Origin: Acridotheres tristis
Taxonomy: Eukaryota; Chordata; Aves; Passeriformes; Sturnidae
NCBI GenBank assembly: GCA_037013685.1
Contig: CM072891.1
Coordinates: 13,926,501-13,990,500 of the forward strand
Reading direction: 5' to 3'
DNA: 64,000 nt
Part shown: positions 1 through 20,700 of the stretch, piece after piece
Layout of the letters: every line of letters starts with the position of its first letter
Position numbering within the stretch: the first letter of the stretch is position 1
Translations under genes and position numbers: made by a program
Notes under the pieces: model-generated
Database searches by the model: none
The model's input: the letters and a program-made list of their open reading frames with translations, nothing else
What the model was told of the DNA's origin: nothing

Positions 1-8015
<8,015 letters not shown>

Positions 8016-9827
8016 CTACAAAATAGAGAGAGAGGTTTAAGGATGAACTCTAGAAGAGATACATAGTTATCACAATGCAGAGAAACATGCAGTTGCTCCT
8101 TTCAGGGAAGGGTCTTTGGCTCAGCAGATTACAGCAGGCTTCCTTCAGATGCTCATGAGTCCCGCGGGAACGCAGGATGCCAGCCGGGACTGCCACTGGG
8201 CAAGCAGCAACTGAGGCTGATCTGCTGGGCCTGGCTGTAATGAAACGATGTGGGCCAATTAATAACCACAAGGCAGAAAAAGGCACAGCTTGGCCAGAGA
8301 GAGGAAGAGGAAATCTCAGACACTGCAGAAGTAGTGAGGCCTCATAGGTCCCACTACAAAGTGTATTCAGAGGGAATGCTAATAAAAAAACCAAAATGTT
8401 TATCTACAGGAGAAGAGAAACAACTTGGATACCTGCAAAGGGCTTGTAACAGGGCATCACACAAAACTTAGGACCATGATACTGTTTCTAAGATAAATGT
8501 GCTTCTAAACTGAATTTTATAGAAGCCCCACCATATCTGACTAGAACGATGGTAAACTACTTCTGGCAAGAAAAAGGAATTAATTTGTCATCTTAGTCAA
8601 CGTGCCTAGTGGAGCATTAAAATGTTCTATGAGCAGCCACATTGAGAAAAACATTTAAATAGTTCACTATAGCCTGAACTATAGTTGAAATGAAAAACAT
8701 GACATAATATAAAGTATCACAAACTACTGTCATCTTTGATATTTCTTACAAGCTGCTACACACAGAATTGTGTTTCCTGCAAAGGATGATTTACACTAAC
8801 TACAGACTGAAAAAAACGGCAAGCAACAGCTTGCTTAGATTTTCAGCTAAAACTTTCATCATAAATAAATTCAACCTGAACTCTCCATAATTAGAGCTTT
8901 TTAAGAACAGCAAGAATGTTTTCCAGAAAAAGAATGTGAACAGTATAATTATGTTTTTCTTTTAGACAAATGGGATGTTTTCTTGCTTTGTGAGAAAGTC
9001 AGACATGTTAACTGTCCAGTAGACAACAAATATGAATAAAAGAAGTATCAATGAATGAAAGGAGCATTAATTTCATTAGTAATCCGATGGTGTAACAAAT
9101 TGAATCGTGTTTATTTTGTGTTCTTAACAAAAGACTGTCAGGGTGGGGTGGGTAATGCGTGACTTGACTGTACTTACACAAAGCAGCACTAAAATAATCG
9201 CAGATGCCAATAAGCATTCCACTTTTAACGGCTCTTCTCATCACTTTACATCCACAATCGGATTCTGGAGGAAGCTTCTAAAATCTCCTGTACAAGGCAA
9301 TACATGTGTCATGCTGTTATCAGGACAGAAGCCAGAACACTACATTACTGTCAGCTTTACAACTAAAAACTTTCCATACGCTCCCGACTGTTAACCACGT
9401 CCTCTACTCCTCCTTCCTGACACAGCACCAGAACCAGCTATGTGATGACACAGGTCGCACCCTGCAGCGAGCGCTTCAGTCACTCGGCAAACCCGTCCAG
9501 ACCTGAGCCCGGCTGGAAGAACCCTCAGTGAAAGATCCCCCTCCATGCATGGAAACGTTCTCTCTTACACAGCACACAATCCGCTTGCGCACGGGATAGG
9601 GCGTACTCGCGCTTGGACTACTGGAAGTAACGGGAGCGAGACACAGCGGGCAGAGAGGTGGCAGCACAATACGGGGCGCAAGGGACGGGGACGGGACAGG
9701 GACAGGGACCGGGACGGGCCGCCTTCCGAGCGACGCGGCGGGCGGGCCCAAGGCAGCCCGGAACCCGGTCGGCAGCAGCCGGGCCGCCTTGGCTCCCGCA
9801 GTTCCCCCCCGCCAGACCCGCACTCAC
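8016..9827 (-). other. EXT2: EXT2 intron 1
   Basis: Intron between the non-coding first exon (donor GGAG|GTGAGTG, at 9827/9828) and coding exon 2. No further exon, RNA gene or clear repeat was seen. The right end enters the CpG island. Confidence 0.75.
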
Positions 9828-10130
9828 CTCCGCCCGCAGTCACCGGGGCCGCCCGGCCGCGCCCCGCCCGCTCCACCGCCCCCGGCCCAGCCCGGCCCGG
9901 CCCGGCACGGCCGGTGCGCACGCGCGGCCGCCGTCCCCGCCGGCCCAGCGCCCCCCCGCGGCCGGAGGGCGGGCGTGCAGCGCGGCGGGGCCTCCACCGG
10001 AGGGGGCGGGAGCTCCTCCCGTGAGACCGGCACGGACCGGCACGGACCGGCACCGCGTCTGCGTGCCCGAAACCTGCGCCGATCAACCGCCGCCACGCTG
10101 GTTCACAACACGTTTGCATTCGTGCCTCGC
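9580..10130. promoter_or_regulatory. EXT2: CpG island promoter of EXT2
   Basis: Roughly 550 bases very rich in G+C and in CpG, in sharp contrast to the AT-rich flanks. The block includes GC-box-like CCCGCCC runs and a short tandem of CACGGACCGG near 10,031-10,050. No TATA box is evident, which fits a housekeeping-type dispersed start. Long ORFs through it are artefacts of composition. Confidence 0.85.
9828..10060 (-). other. EXT2: EXT2 non-coding first exon (5' UTR), approximate outer end
   Basis: A strong splice donor (GCGGAG|GTGAGTG, minus sense) sits in the CpG island at the place expected for the EXT2 5' UTR exon. The next acceptor downstream is the one before the ATG exon. The transcription start cannot be fixed from sequence. 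Its outer end, about 10,060, is a guess within the GC-rich block. Confidence 0.6.
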
Positions 10131-10387
10131 TTTCCTCCGGTCCTGTGTCCCTTTCCAAAACTCTGCTGGGCTTTCTCATTGGCCTCTGGGCCACGTGTCG
10201 CTTTCTGCTGGATGGCACTACTTCAGTGGGACATATCCCAGATCTACACCTTCCCCAAACTCTTCACAGAAGTAGATGGAAGTATCTTCTTCTAACAGAA
10301 GACGAAGAAGGACAAATTTATTGCACAAAACTCCAGCCGTGTGGGAATAAGAGACACTGGTTTCATCCCCAGAAATGGGAGCTGACT

Positions 10388-10525
10388 TGTAGGTCAAATA
10401 AAACCCAAAACCAAAACAAAACCAAAAAACCAAACAAACAAACGAAAAACATGCAAAAAAAAAAAAAAACAAAAACCAAAAAACAAACAAACAAAAAAAA
10501 CCCACAAACCAAACAAAAAACACTC
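10388..10525. repeat. A/C-rich low-complexity tract
   Basis: About 140 bases made almost only of A and C on the plus strand (AAAAC and CAAA units with runs of up to 15 A). It directly abuts the 3' end of the neighbouring minus-strand CR1 copy. It is probably expanded simple sequence. Confidence 0.85.
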
Positions 10526-10537
10526 AAGTAGGTAAGG

Positions 10538-10895
10538 TCATAGAATGGGTTGAGTCGAAAGAGGTCATCCTAAAGATCATCTGCTTCCAACCTCACTCCT
10601 ATAGGCAGAACACATTCCACCAGACCAGTTTGCTCAAAACTCCTCCAACCTGGCCTTGAACACTTCCAGGGATAGTGCATTCCCAACTTCCCTGGGCCAC
10701 CTGTGCCTCACCACCCTCACAGTGAAGAATTTCTTCCTAACATCTGGCATAAACCCTCTTTCAGTTTATAGCCATTCCCCCCTACCCTGTCACTATATGC
10801 CTTTGTAAAAAGTCCTTCTCCAGCTTTCTTGTAGGCTTCCTCCAGGCTGCTCTAAGATCCCCCCAGAGCATTCTCTTCTCCAGCTAACAATCCCA
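10538..10895 (-). mobile_element. CR1 LINE 3' fragment
   Basis: The plus strand reads as the reverse complement of an avian CR1 3' end. It starts with TCATAGAATGG, continues with a CTTGAACACTTCCAGGGATA block and a CTCACCACCCTCACAGTGAA block, and ends near a TTCTCTTCTCCAGCT motif. It is a 5'-truncated, non-coding copy, about 450 bases upstream of the EXT2 CpG island. Confidence 0.9.
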
Positions 10896-13800
10896 AAATG
10901 CTGCAGCTGAACTGTGCACAGAGCAATGGTACAATGCAGACATTGCTGCAGCAGCACTGTGGTGTCCCTGCATGTGACAACACGTTCTTTATCCTTCTCT
11001 GCTCCCTGGGCTGAAACAGCAGACCCTGACAATCTTCAGTGCCACCGAGGTAGAAACAGGGCTGACTTTGTATCTCTCAGCTATAAACAATTTTCACCTG
11101 TTAGGACTGTAACTGTTTCAACTGTTACAGTTTAACCAATAAAGTTTTCAACAGTTATGTCCTGCCACAAAAAGTTCTCCTGCTGCAGCCCCTTCAGCCA
11201 CCTGATCTCTGAGGCAGAAGCATTTCCAGTCTCTCTGCCCCCTGGGATACAATGCAGGCCAGCTCTGCTTCTATCTTGTAATCTTTGGTGGTTTAAAAGA
11301 CTCTTACCATGTGTGCCTCACGACAGTGTCAGCTTTTGCTGGCTGGAAATGTATTTTTCCCCTTTTCAATTTTTCCTGTAGCCATTTTTATAGATTTGTA
11401 CCTTCTGTACAATGATGAAGTGATGGCTTCCTATCCTATAATGTGTGCTTGTGAAAGGATGGGGGTTTGCACCTATCCCTGCTCTAAGCCTCTAAACTGA
11501 ATCCCTCTGTCACACACACACTGAACACAGTGTCCTTAAACAGCCTTGACTGCCAGCAATAGATTAGTTCTCTTTCACTTCACCTGCCCTTGGGAAAACT
11601 GCTTTCTGCAAAGCCATCCAGAGGCACGCACAGAGGCAGCTCGGTACTCCCACAAAAAAAAAAAAGGCAAAACGCTGTCACTGCAGTGCTTTCTCTTCTT
11701 TCTTTCAACTTCTCCTCGCACACGTGGCATTGCAGGTGATGTAGCATTCTCCTCCAACTCACTGCTACCTTCTTCATCTTGTCGGTGACATTCAAACCAA
11801 GAGCACAGACAGCACTCACAGATATTAAAGCATCATTCTGAGAGCAGGTACTGGGTTATTCCTCCTGCCAGTGCAAGCTACCGGGGCTTGTTAGAGCCCA
11901 TAATGTTTCTGGGTGTAACCCATCAGCTTCCAATTGCTGCAAGCTGCCCCATTCATCAATCAGAGGCAGAAACCCTCCTTCAGGAGAATGGTTGGACCGC
12001 GTCTGATTTTTGTGAATTGGAAAGCGCCCCATTCATGTGTTGGGGCTGCTCGGACGAGCACTGGATCTCTGCAGTGATGGGATCCACCAGCACGAGCAGT
12101 GCCTGGATGTGCCTGAGCCAAGGAGAGGGGTTCCCAGCCCTGTCGCGTGACAGGGACACTGTCTGGCCCACGTGCGGCGGCGGGGAGGAGGGGTGGGGGT
12201 CACCGAACGCAGCCTGCGACAGCCCATGCAGCGCCCGCAGGCGCTTCCTCTGCCTCCCTGCTCTGCCAGGGAGAAGAAAGTGCACCGCACCAATTACAGC
12301 TGAAATATTCACGGAGACTTGACGATCCTTTCATCCCTGCAGGAAAATCTGAAAATCAGTGCAATTTTATTAAAAGCTAGTATGAAACAAATGCAAGAGG
12401 CATCAGCTACTTTATTGCAAAATATAGCAAGAACAATGGAGGATGAAGACTGTCTTGATAGAGATTTCCCTGAAACCACATCAGGGAGCCTGTTTATATT
12501 CTAGTGATGTAGCTAAGCCAGACAAGTCTGCGGCACAGCAGCTATTTTTAGACTCCAGGTTGCCATTTATAGCTTGTGAAAATATTCATCAGCATCTGGA
12601 TAACCAGCCATCAATTTTTATAAATGCACAGGAGAAATCAGAAATTCCACTTCTCTTTGCTTTGCCCTTTTATGCCCTGCCTTATGTAGTTCTTCAGGAG
12701 TCATTTGTAATTTGTTTTTAAGGGCTTTACCACGACACCATACATTTGCCTGCTGTCGCATAGAGCATTCTGCGTTTTCTGCTGGGATAATCAGTGTACA
12801 GAGGAGAAAACCTGCTAGCTACTGTGTCTCACATGTAAAGAAGCTGCATGTGAGGTTATGGTGCACCTTATGCAGTCAGTGAGGGAAGCAGCACATCCTT
12901 TATAATGAAAGGAGGTAATTTAAAAAGGCAAATATGAAGAGGAAATCCAATGGTTTGAGGACATCTTTTGACCGTATTTTTCACCCATGGCATAGCATAA
13001 CTAAAAACTCATAGCTCAGTTTATTCTTCTGAAAATTTTGTGATTGGCTACTGCCAATATATAAGGTACTGAGCTAAATTAAGAGAGTTTCTATTATAAG
13101 ATAAAGAAGGATATTGTAGCAGCCAGGTCCTTGCTTTGGTTCACTGTTCTGGTTTACATCTTACAACCTAATGGTACCCTCATTTATATCAGTGAAGTTT
13201 TTAACTAGTCTGATCAACAAACTATCTAGTAGCCAAATGCATGGTTTTCTCTCTTGATCCAGTCCATCACACATTTCCAGTGCTACTGGTTTGTGATGGA
13301 TGGCACTGGTCAAAGCAGTGATTTAATTTATGTCTATAACTCTTACTTCCTCTATTGTCTTCCTGAACTGAAAGGAAAAAGAAGTGCAAATATACTTAGA
13401 AGGGGTGCTGCAATAGCTCCCCGTCAGGGATATGAGACACAAGGAAATTCAGTTAGGCAAGAGTTCCCTTCAAAGAAACTATTAATCTGGCAGAAAGATG
13501 CAGATAGAAACAATCTGTCAGTGTGTGCTCCCCCCTCCCTAAAGCCTTCAGCTGTCACGGTCTGCAGAGGCATTAATCTTTAATCAATTGAATGCCTTCT
13601 GCACTGAGGCATCCAGGGAAAGGACAGGTCATAACAAGCATTTGCCTAGAATAACTAAGCAGTTGTGCATGAGCTGTGCCATCAGACCTTGCTGGATAGC
13701 AGCAGGGAATAGATGGAGAGCTAAAAATAGCCTTTCCTTGCAGTGTTTTTCCAGACTATTTTTGATTCTTCATTTTGATAAGGTCGACTGGCTATTTGCT

Positions 13801-16770
13801 AAAAATAACCAATCCTGGCAAACTGAGGACAAAAAGTAGAGTATTTATAACCTCCTCAGACTCTGTTGGCTGTAGATAATCTAGGATCTTGTCATCAGTC
13901 AGTTGCCAGTGTTTTATGTAAGTCAGTAATAAATAAAGCATTAATTAGAATGGAAAACGAATCTATCTTGCCACTCTGAATTTCTCAGATGGAACACATA
14001 TATTTTTATACATAATCCTTGTAGGTTACCTTGCCCTATTCATCGTTATTTCTGAATTGCTTCAGAAATAACCAAAACAACCTCTCGCTAGGTCAGCCAA
14101 TCTTTAAAAAATAGCTGCATATCTAATTAAAAGTGCAGAAGCAGTTTTGTATGCCTGATGCTTCACATGCAAAAATTTTCAGGGGTGTGATTTACGCAGC
14201 TTCCTCCATGAGAGGTTTTTTTATCACTGAGCCTCTGTGTGCCACTATCTGTCTGATGAAATGAAACCACCACTCTGCCAGCAGGATGAGAGCAACAAGG
14301 GATTCTGTAACCAAGTAACTGGAGGAGGACTGCAGAGAAGTTGTCGATATAAATGATAATTTGACCCCAAGGCATGTTTCAAGAAACTGTTTCATTATGG
14401 GGATGGAGGAAACACACAGCAGTCAGCCCAACTGTGTGACCTGTTGGATGTTCCAAGGGAGAAAGAGAACAATTAAGGTATTAACATTAATACGTTTGTT
14501 ATTTGAGTATATTTGAGCAACTGCCCCTCTTCAGGGTGGAAAACTCTTAAGTTGTCAGTGAATATTTTCTCTTATAGATATTTTGCTTAGTTTTTAGGGA
14601 AAACTCATCTTCACAGATTCTGTCTTTAAGTAAGCATGAGTCTTCATAAATACTTACCTAGAATGGACCCCACTTATGCTGTCTGCTTAACTGCAATGTA
14701 ACACAGGTTAATAATTTGGAGATTCACAGATTTTTCCTTCCCACAAACATGAATATGTCAAGTATATGTCTGAAATGTATGTTATGGAAGCTTCTGTGAC
14801 CGAGAGCTGTTCTGCACAGGAGATTACCACCTCTACTCTAAAAGTGCTGAACACTTCTCCAGAGAAGACAGACAGAATGAACAGACAGGGATGGGAACGG
14901 AGAGAGTGACTAGAACATGGAAAGGACCAAGAAACCACCTAGGATCCTTTCTGTGCTCAAATGAATGATAACTGGAACACAAAAATTGTATGCAAAGTAG
15001 ATTTTATCATCTTGTATGATTGCAATGAGTACAAGAAATCAAAATGCAGCGTTATACTCATTTGGATGGCATTTCTTATCTTAGATGAAATGCAGCAGTT
15101 TTAAAAGCATAGATCTGACTGGCTTCATTTGAGGTGTTGCTGTGTTTGCCTATTGCTTGACAAACAGGTCAAAAGAAATGTGAGGGCAGGGACAGTATGG
15201 GAAAGTCCTTACTTTTTCTCTATATTTTGCCTGTAGAGATATGCCACACAGAAAATGAAAAGGCCATTAATGAGAACTATGAGACACATCAAGCAGAGAA
15301 AACATCTAACATGAAGGTAGCAGAAAGACAATTCGTACAGGCAGAACCTGTGCCTTTACTCTCAGGGGTATTCTTAGAGCAAATAGGAATTGATTTAGCT
15401 TCTGTTTGCATATAGAAATATAGAAAACACTCCATGCAACAAAGTGTGTGTGTTCCGTTGAGTTACAGCAAGCTCAGATGTGACTTTGGGCCATATTAGC
15501 TGTGAGGATTCTGAAATCAAATTACACCCTCTTTCCTGCAGAGGTGTGCTTTACTAGCTGAATCCACACACAGTACAATAAACCTGGTTTCTAAGCAGTA
15601 AATATATATGGGTGAAAAATATTATATTAATTGTTACTATTTTATACTCATATACTCCAACTGTAAGAGTGACTAGAAAAACAAAAGAAAATTAGAAGTA
15701 ATTAATGGGTTGAATTTGTTATAGGAATCCCCTAAAATATCACTTCAACTAATGTCTTACCTGGTTCTTGATTTAAAAGAGCTTGCTCTCTAAAATTTTA
15801 CTGCTCAGGTCCTCCTTGGGGTACATAAATAAGGGGGGAAATCAGGAAGTCCATTTGTAATTTGGCTGAACATCTCACCTCCCATTCCATTAAGGATACC
15901 TGTCTTCTGCTATAGCTTTCTTTGTAGACTTTAAAATACTGTCCATGGACAAACGCCAAACCAGTAAGCAAATACTATGTTTATAACTATTCCTTGTACT
16001 GATCTTACCAATCACCTCACCAATCTTGCCTCATCTGAGGGAGGAATGAGTTACTGCTCTCAGCAGCTACAAGCAGCACCATCTTCTCTTCAGCCACTGC
16101 TCAGACTTTCCTTCTCACTGTCCAAGCAGTTCTCTGCCATCATCACACAGCAAATTGTGGTTGCTTCAATTATATGTTGCCTACACTTTGGTAATTCAGT
16201 TTATGATGCAGGCATGCTTTTGTCACTCATGCCCATCCACCAAAATCTATGAGGAGGGGAAAGGCTCACTTCTATTCAGGTTTCACGGGAAATTCCTTCA
16301 ACCCTCAATTAATACGTGTGCAGAAAAACCAGCTCCAATTCCTTTAGGATACCTACATTCTATAGTACCAGAAGAGCTTTCTATCGTGAAAGAAGCTTTC
16401 CAGCTGAAATACTCTACTACCAGCAGACAGAAAACAGTGCCTTAAAATGGGAAAGAGAAGGAGACAGAAGAATACCATTTAGCCAAAAATTTACCCTGCA
16501 AACTGAGAAACACAGAAAAAAAATTGCATTAATTATCGTGATAATGGTGCAAGGTGCCTCCTTGGATGCCTGTGGGAGGTAACAGAAGCAGCTGTACCTG
16601 CAGGTACACGTAGCACAGTGGCAGAAGCATTCTCTGCACTCTTTTTGCCAATATACATCATTGTTAACCACAAGGGATGGGCTTGCAGGAATAGAAAAAA
16701 TGCAAAAGAACATCTACTTTCTATTGCCTCTCCATTTGTTGCTGCTTTCTGGACATTCTGCCAAGAGGCC
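10896..16770. other. Intergenic spacer between EXT2 and ACCS
   Basis: AT-rich sequence between the EXT2 promoter side and the ACCS 3' end. ORFs here are short and lack homology I can recognise. A possible exon-like segment near 15,237-15,318 (an AG before it, a GT after it) was judged too weak. A short ACACACACAC run lies near 11,513. Confidence 0.7.
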
Positions 16771-17480
16771 AATGGATGCAGTTTATTTATATGAAAACAA
16801 AAAAGACGAATAGAAACAAAACTAGGCATTTCAGCAACCAAGCACAGTGGATACTGTCTGATCTGAGGTCAGACTGGAAACCAACTCAAAACAAAAAGAT
16901 TTACAGAACTCAGTCTATAGATCTAGATGGTCTAGATGACTATGATCCTAAGAGCCTCAGTCATGAAGATGAACCTAGGCACATGCTTATTTACCCTTAA
17001 CTGGGGCTAAGTTAGGGCTGACACTAGATTGTACCTCCCAAGAACATCTCTTTGAGGCAGCTGGCCCCAAAATAGTTACACCTAGTCATCATTTAAGAAA
17101 ATGGAAACTTCACATAACTTAACAATCTAAAGTCTCTTTTTGGAAAGTGTGAAGAAGAATAAAAAATTACACCACAGGACCTTATTAAGAGTGTTAAGAG
17201 CATATTCATTAGAAATTAAATATAAAATACAATGATGCTGCAGAACAGAGAGCAGCACACAAACAAGACATTCCCCCCTCCCCCCTTCCCTACCCTCACC
17301 CCAATCACACACACCTATATAGTACAAATTAGAGATCTCAAACAGGGGGGAGAGGAGGGGGCCTACAAAGTAATTTTCTTGCTATACAGAAAATATATTA
17401 TTTGCTGGAAGTCACTGCTGAGTTGTTAGGGGCCCAGGGTCAGTCATTGCTCAGGAATGCCCCTGAAGGCACACTGACTC
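16771..17480 (-). other. ACCS: Probable ACCS 3' UTR with candidate poly(A) signal
   Basis: Sequence following the ACCS stop codon (minus sense). The first canonical AATAAA I find downstream on this strand is at 16782-16787, giving a 3' UTR of roughly 700 bases. The true cleavage site is unverified. Confidence 0.4.
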
Positions 17481-17779
17481 CTATTGCTTCCCCACCAGTT
17501 TGCTGAACACATCATAGACCTCTGGCTTTTCCTGAGCAAACTGCTCGGCCGTATTTTTCTGTAGCCAGTCAGATGAACGCATCTGTTGCTGCAAGAGGCC
17601 AATGAGGTCACCAAGGCTGGAGCTACTGGCACAGGTAGAGTCCTGGTGGCGGGATACAAAAATGACTTCATCTGTGCTGTCTGCTTTGCCGTCCTGATCT
17701 GATTGACAAGGCTGCTCCTTCTCCTCAGCCAGTATCTCCTGCTCACGCTCTTCCAAAACCTTGCGTATCCGCTGCATAC
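17481..17779 (-). CDS. ACCS: ACCS exon 15 (last coding exon)
   Basis: 299 coding bases, residues 790-888 and a TAG stop at 17481-17483. Acceptor ACCACTGCAG. GMQRIRKVLEER matches the end of the family domain. The rest is an acidic, Ser-rich linker and a predicted helix (LGDLIGLLQQQMRSSDWL...) ending LVGKQ. It seems longer than the tail I recall for the human protein. Confidence 0.92.
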
Positions 17780-20700
17780 CTGCAGTGGTATAAGGAGGAG
17801 AAACACTAGTGGATTCGTTTAAGTCACAAGTGTCTCCAAATCCATCAGATCCAGGAAAGGATAATAGAGAAAGGGAGAAAAAAACAGAGAAGACAAGAGG
17901 ATAATAATAAGCTACGTTTAGGATTAAGAAGAGAAGGGAACGGTGCTGCAGAAATTGTGGTGGGAGGAAAAGGAACAATACTCACCTAACTGCAGCCGGT
18001 GGGTCTTGTCAGCAAAGATGATGCGGAACCATCCAGGTTCACTGCACTCAAAGGCTTTCCCGCAGGACAGGAGGACCTTATTATCCAGAAAACGCTTCCA
18101 GAGCAGCAGCTCCTCCTCAAATGTGCCCGTCTTAAGGTACTAGGAGAGTCATCAGAAGGGCCAGAGGTTAGTACCATACAGACTACATCACTGAGATCCT
18201 CATGAATTTGTGATTCCCATGAGGTCTGCAAAGGCCAAGGGAGACACCTTTTACCTCTGAAGTACAGCAGTTGTGATACAAAGGAAGAAATAGGAAGGGA
18301 AGTGGCTTGAGAGTAGTAAGGTTCCTGCAAGGATGGAAGTTCACAGATTGACGAAAGGAACAGACTGAAACACCTGGCAGTACTTCCCTCTCCTCATCAG
18401 ATGATAGATTTGTTAAAACAAAATGATTGTCATAATATTAACCTTTCCTCTAGATGCAGTTGCACTACATGCCTGCCCTCAGCCTGGGAGAGGCCTCACT
18501 TCCTAAGACTACCAACCTTTCGGAAATCCATCCATACAAAGAAGCCGGCGTTGCGGTTGAGAAAAGGAACCCCAAGTGTCTTCAGCTCGTCTGTCACATA
18601 CGTATGGGCAGCTTTTAGGCGGGCATGGTTGGCCCTCAGGTACACCTGGTTGATCCAGTCTGACCAGAGGAAGATAAGGAAAAGAATTATGAACTGAGGA
18701 ACTATTCAGATCTGTTCAAGCTTCCAAAACACTCAGTGTTTTCTTCTGCTTCACAATTCACCTCCTTCTTTTGTTTTCTGTTTCCTTAAATAACAAAAAG
18801 ACAGCCAAGATGTATTTTGCAGTTTCATGTCTGTGCAGAAGAGTATCTCCTTGACCTTCCTGAGGAAGTTTCCTTACATTTATAGTTCTTAATCATGGTT
18901 AGCATTCTACCCTGTGCAGAGTTTGAAGGTAATTTCATTTCCCTTGTCCCACAACCTTGTATTCTTTGTTTCTGCTCATCTGGTTCTAGATAACACTGGC
19001 AGTCTCTGTACAAATAGCTACTACACTCCTTCCAAGCTGCTCCTCTAACTCTGCTGATCAGGAGCTCTGCAGAAACGGTCCTTTTCTGCAGAGCTGTCAG
19101 CCTTGTGTTGCATGGGCAGCTCCAGGGTAATGGAAGACTGTCAATTAAGGTGTACAAAGAGGAGATCACTACAGAACGTAAGGGGAGAGGAGATGTTCCA
19201 GGTACCAGGACACACAGGATGGCAGAGGATTGTAAATGGAGCTAGTGACTCACCTCTGTCTCTGAGCAGCTGTGCAACCTTGTGCTGGACAGGTCCAGAA
19301 ACCCCGTGGAAATAACACAAAGAAGCCACTGCATTAGCAACATCTTGGTTCTCTGTATATAAAGTACCAAAACGAATCCCAGAAACAGCAAAATCCTGCA
19401 GAAGACACAGAGACTACTTTATCACACTGAACAACTGGGATCCTATTACTACTAACTAGATCTTTTCAGCATGAGGAACTTGAGGAGCCCAGACCAAAAC
19501 CTACCAGCCACAAAGGCACAGCAAATTAACTACCAGCACTCACCTTGGTTATGCCCCACATCACGTGAGTCCGCTGTGGATCAGGCAATCTGTATGTAGA
19601 AGGATGCAGATGAGCAGTTAGTGTCATAGGTGCTGAAGCTTTTGGATCACCAGTGCAGCATTGCAGAAATAGAGAGGCAGCATTACACAATGATAGACAG
19701 TGCACCACCAAACAGCAGTCATGCAGGGAAAATTCAAATGTGACCTAACTTTAGAAGCTAGGAACCCCTTGGAAGTCGTTTCAGACAGAATTTTTAAATA
19801 TTTCAAAGACATAGATGCTTACAAGTGCTAAATTTTACATGCAGATTTCCTGAATATATGAAGCTCATACATTTAATGTTAGAAATCAGACTTCTGCCAA
19901 TGCATTTGTCAAGAATCAAAAGTGACGTTCTTCTACATCTAAGCCCAGCAACACTGAGCTAACACTTAACTGAGTATATTTGTTTTCCTTGCAAGTGAGC
20001 ACAAAAAGATAGGTAGCACCACTGGTGAAGACTAGAAATGTAAAAAAGAAAAGAAACTCGACACCACAACATATTTTTAAAAATATTTTAGAAGTGTCTC
20101 ATCTCATTAAAACAATACCTAATAAAAGCCACTATCCAGTCTGTAATACTACTGTGATCTGGGACTACACTGTGGAAAATTAGGAAGTAAACAGCAACAG
20201 AAAGTCTTTACAGGCATCATCAAAAACATAGGAAAAAGATGTTTAGGCAGGAAGAGAAGCATCACCTTCAACAAATGAGAAATCTGTTTTCAGTTTTGGA
20301 GACTGTCATAACCAAATACCGATGCACACATTGAGAAGTATACCATAATAAAAAAGCTAACTACCATTTTTTACTTGCTAGATTGTATTTGACAAAATAC
20401 ATTTGCCATTCAGAAATTACAAAAATAAAAAAATAAAATCAATCAATCAATGTAAGGTGGATTCAGAATTTGCTAGCTCATGACTTAACTTCCAGTCACA
20501 AATTGTCAGCAAGGCCTCATGTTGAACTGTCACTGGAAGATGGCCAGGGAAGTAGGAGCTGCTTTTACCTGTCCATGCCTAGGACACTGTGAAACGTGGC
20601 TGATTCATCAAAAACTGACAGCATGTAGATCTCATCTACTATCACATGCAATTCATGTCTGCAAAAGGACAAAACGGAGATTACAAAAGAAGGCTGCTCC

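Noticed and set aside
9545..10295. Overlapping long frames on both strands at the EXT2 promoter
   Set aside because: Same compositional artefact; this is the 5' UTR and promoter.
15237..15318. Exon-like segment with AG before and GT after, plus strand, between EXT2 and ACCS
   Set aside because: Weak polypyrimidine tract, non-consensus donor, no partner exons and no similarity.
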